From Candidatus Bathyarchaeota archaeon (GTDB taxonomy: Archaea; Asgardarchaeota; Lokiarchaeia; Sigyniarchaeales; Sigyniarchaeaceae), in contig WJJB01000465.1 in NCBI GenBank assembly GCA_014729935.1, positions 1 through 6,094 on the forward strand: a DNA stretch of 6,094 bases. Reading direction: 5' to 3'. The notes under the pieces were generated by a model. That model was not told where the DNA came from, did no database searches, and saw only the letters and a program-made list of their open reading frames with translations. Positions 6,083-6,094 of this stretch are shown here, one piece after another (position 1 is the stretch's first letter; each line of letters opens with the position of its first letter). A program made the translations under genes and the position numbers.

Positions 6083-6094
6083 TCATCGGTGGGA

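Overview
The window looks like a stretch of an archaeal chromosome with ordinary housekeeping and accessory genes. The strongest pointer to Archaea is a type II 3-dehydroquinate synthase (1963-3054), the enzyme of the archaeal entry route into the shikimate pathway. An XPD/Rad3-like helicase fragment, a DUF447 protein, a GH57 enzyme, archaeal-type TATA boxes and short ribosome binding sites fit the same picture. A small protein with a RING-like zinc-binding C-terminus and a YbjN-like protein make an Asgard (Promethearchaeota-type) archaeon a reasonable guess, but that is inference. Base composition is moderate (mid-40s % GC by eye) and does not shift obviously along the window. I see no mobile element, CRISPR array, rRNA or tRNA.

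Left part, + strand: the 3' end of an XPD/Rad3/DinG-family helicase (1-567, start outside the window), then a GH57 glycoside hydrolase-like protein (623-1966) with both catalytic carboxylates in place, overlapping by ATGA with the 3-dehydroquinate synthase II gene (1963-3054). These genes probably form one transcription unit, and the last two are almost certainly translationally coupled.

Middle, - strand: a D-tagatose 3-epimerase-like TIM-barrel sugar epimerase/isomerase (3061-3936) is convergent with the synthase gene, the two stops lying only 6 bases apart. Upstream of it, on the same strand, is the RING-like zinc protein (4040-4654). A hairpin followed by a T-run lies between them, and the epimerase has its own TATA-like box, so they are probably separate transcripts.

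Right part, + strand: a DUF447-type predicted flavin-binding protein (4809-5531) is divergent from the zinc protein across an A/T-rich promoter region. It is followed by a small YbjN/CesT-like protein (5621-6082) with its own TATA-like element.

No single multi-gene system can be demonstrated. The items most worth a second look are the RING-like protein with a degenerate first zinc knuckle, the tight coupling of a GH57 enzyme to archaeal aromatic amino-acid synthesis, and the DUF447 leader, which carries a strong GGAGG serving a four-codon mini-ORF rather than the gene itself.
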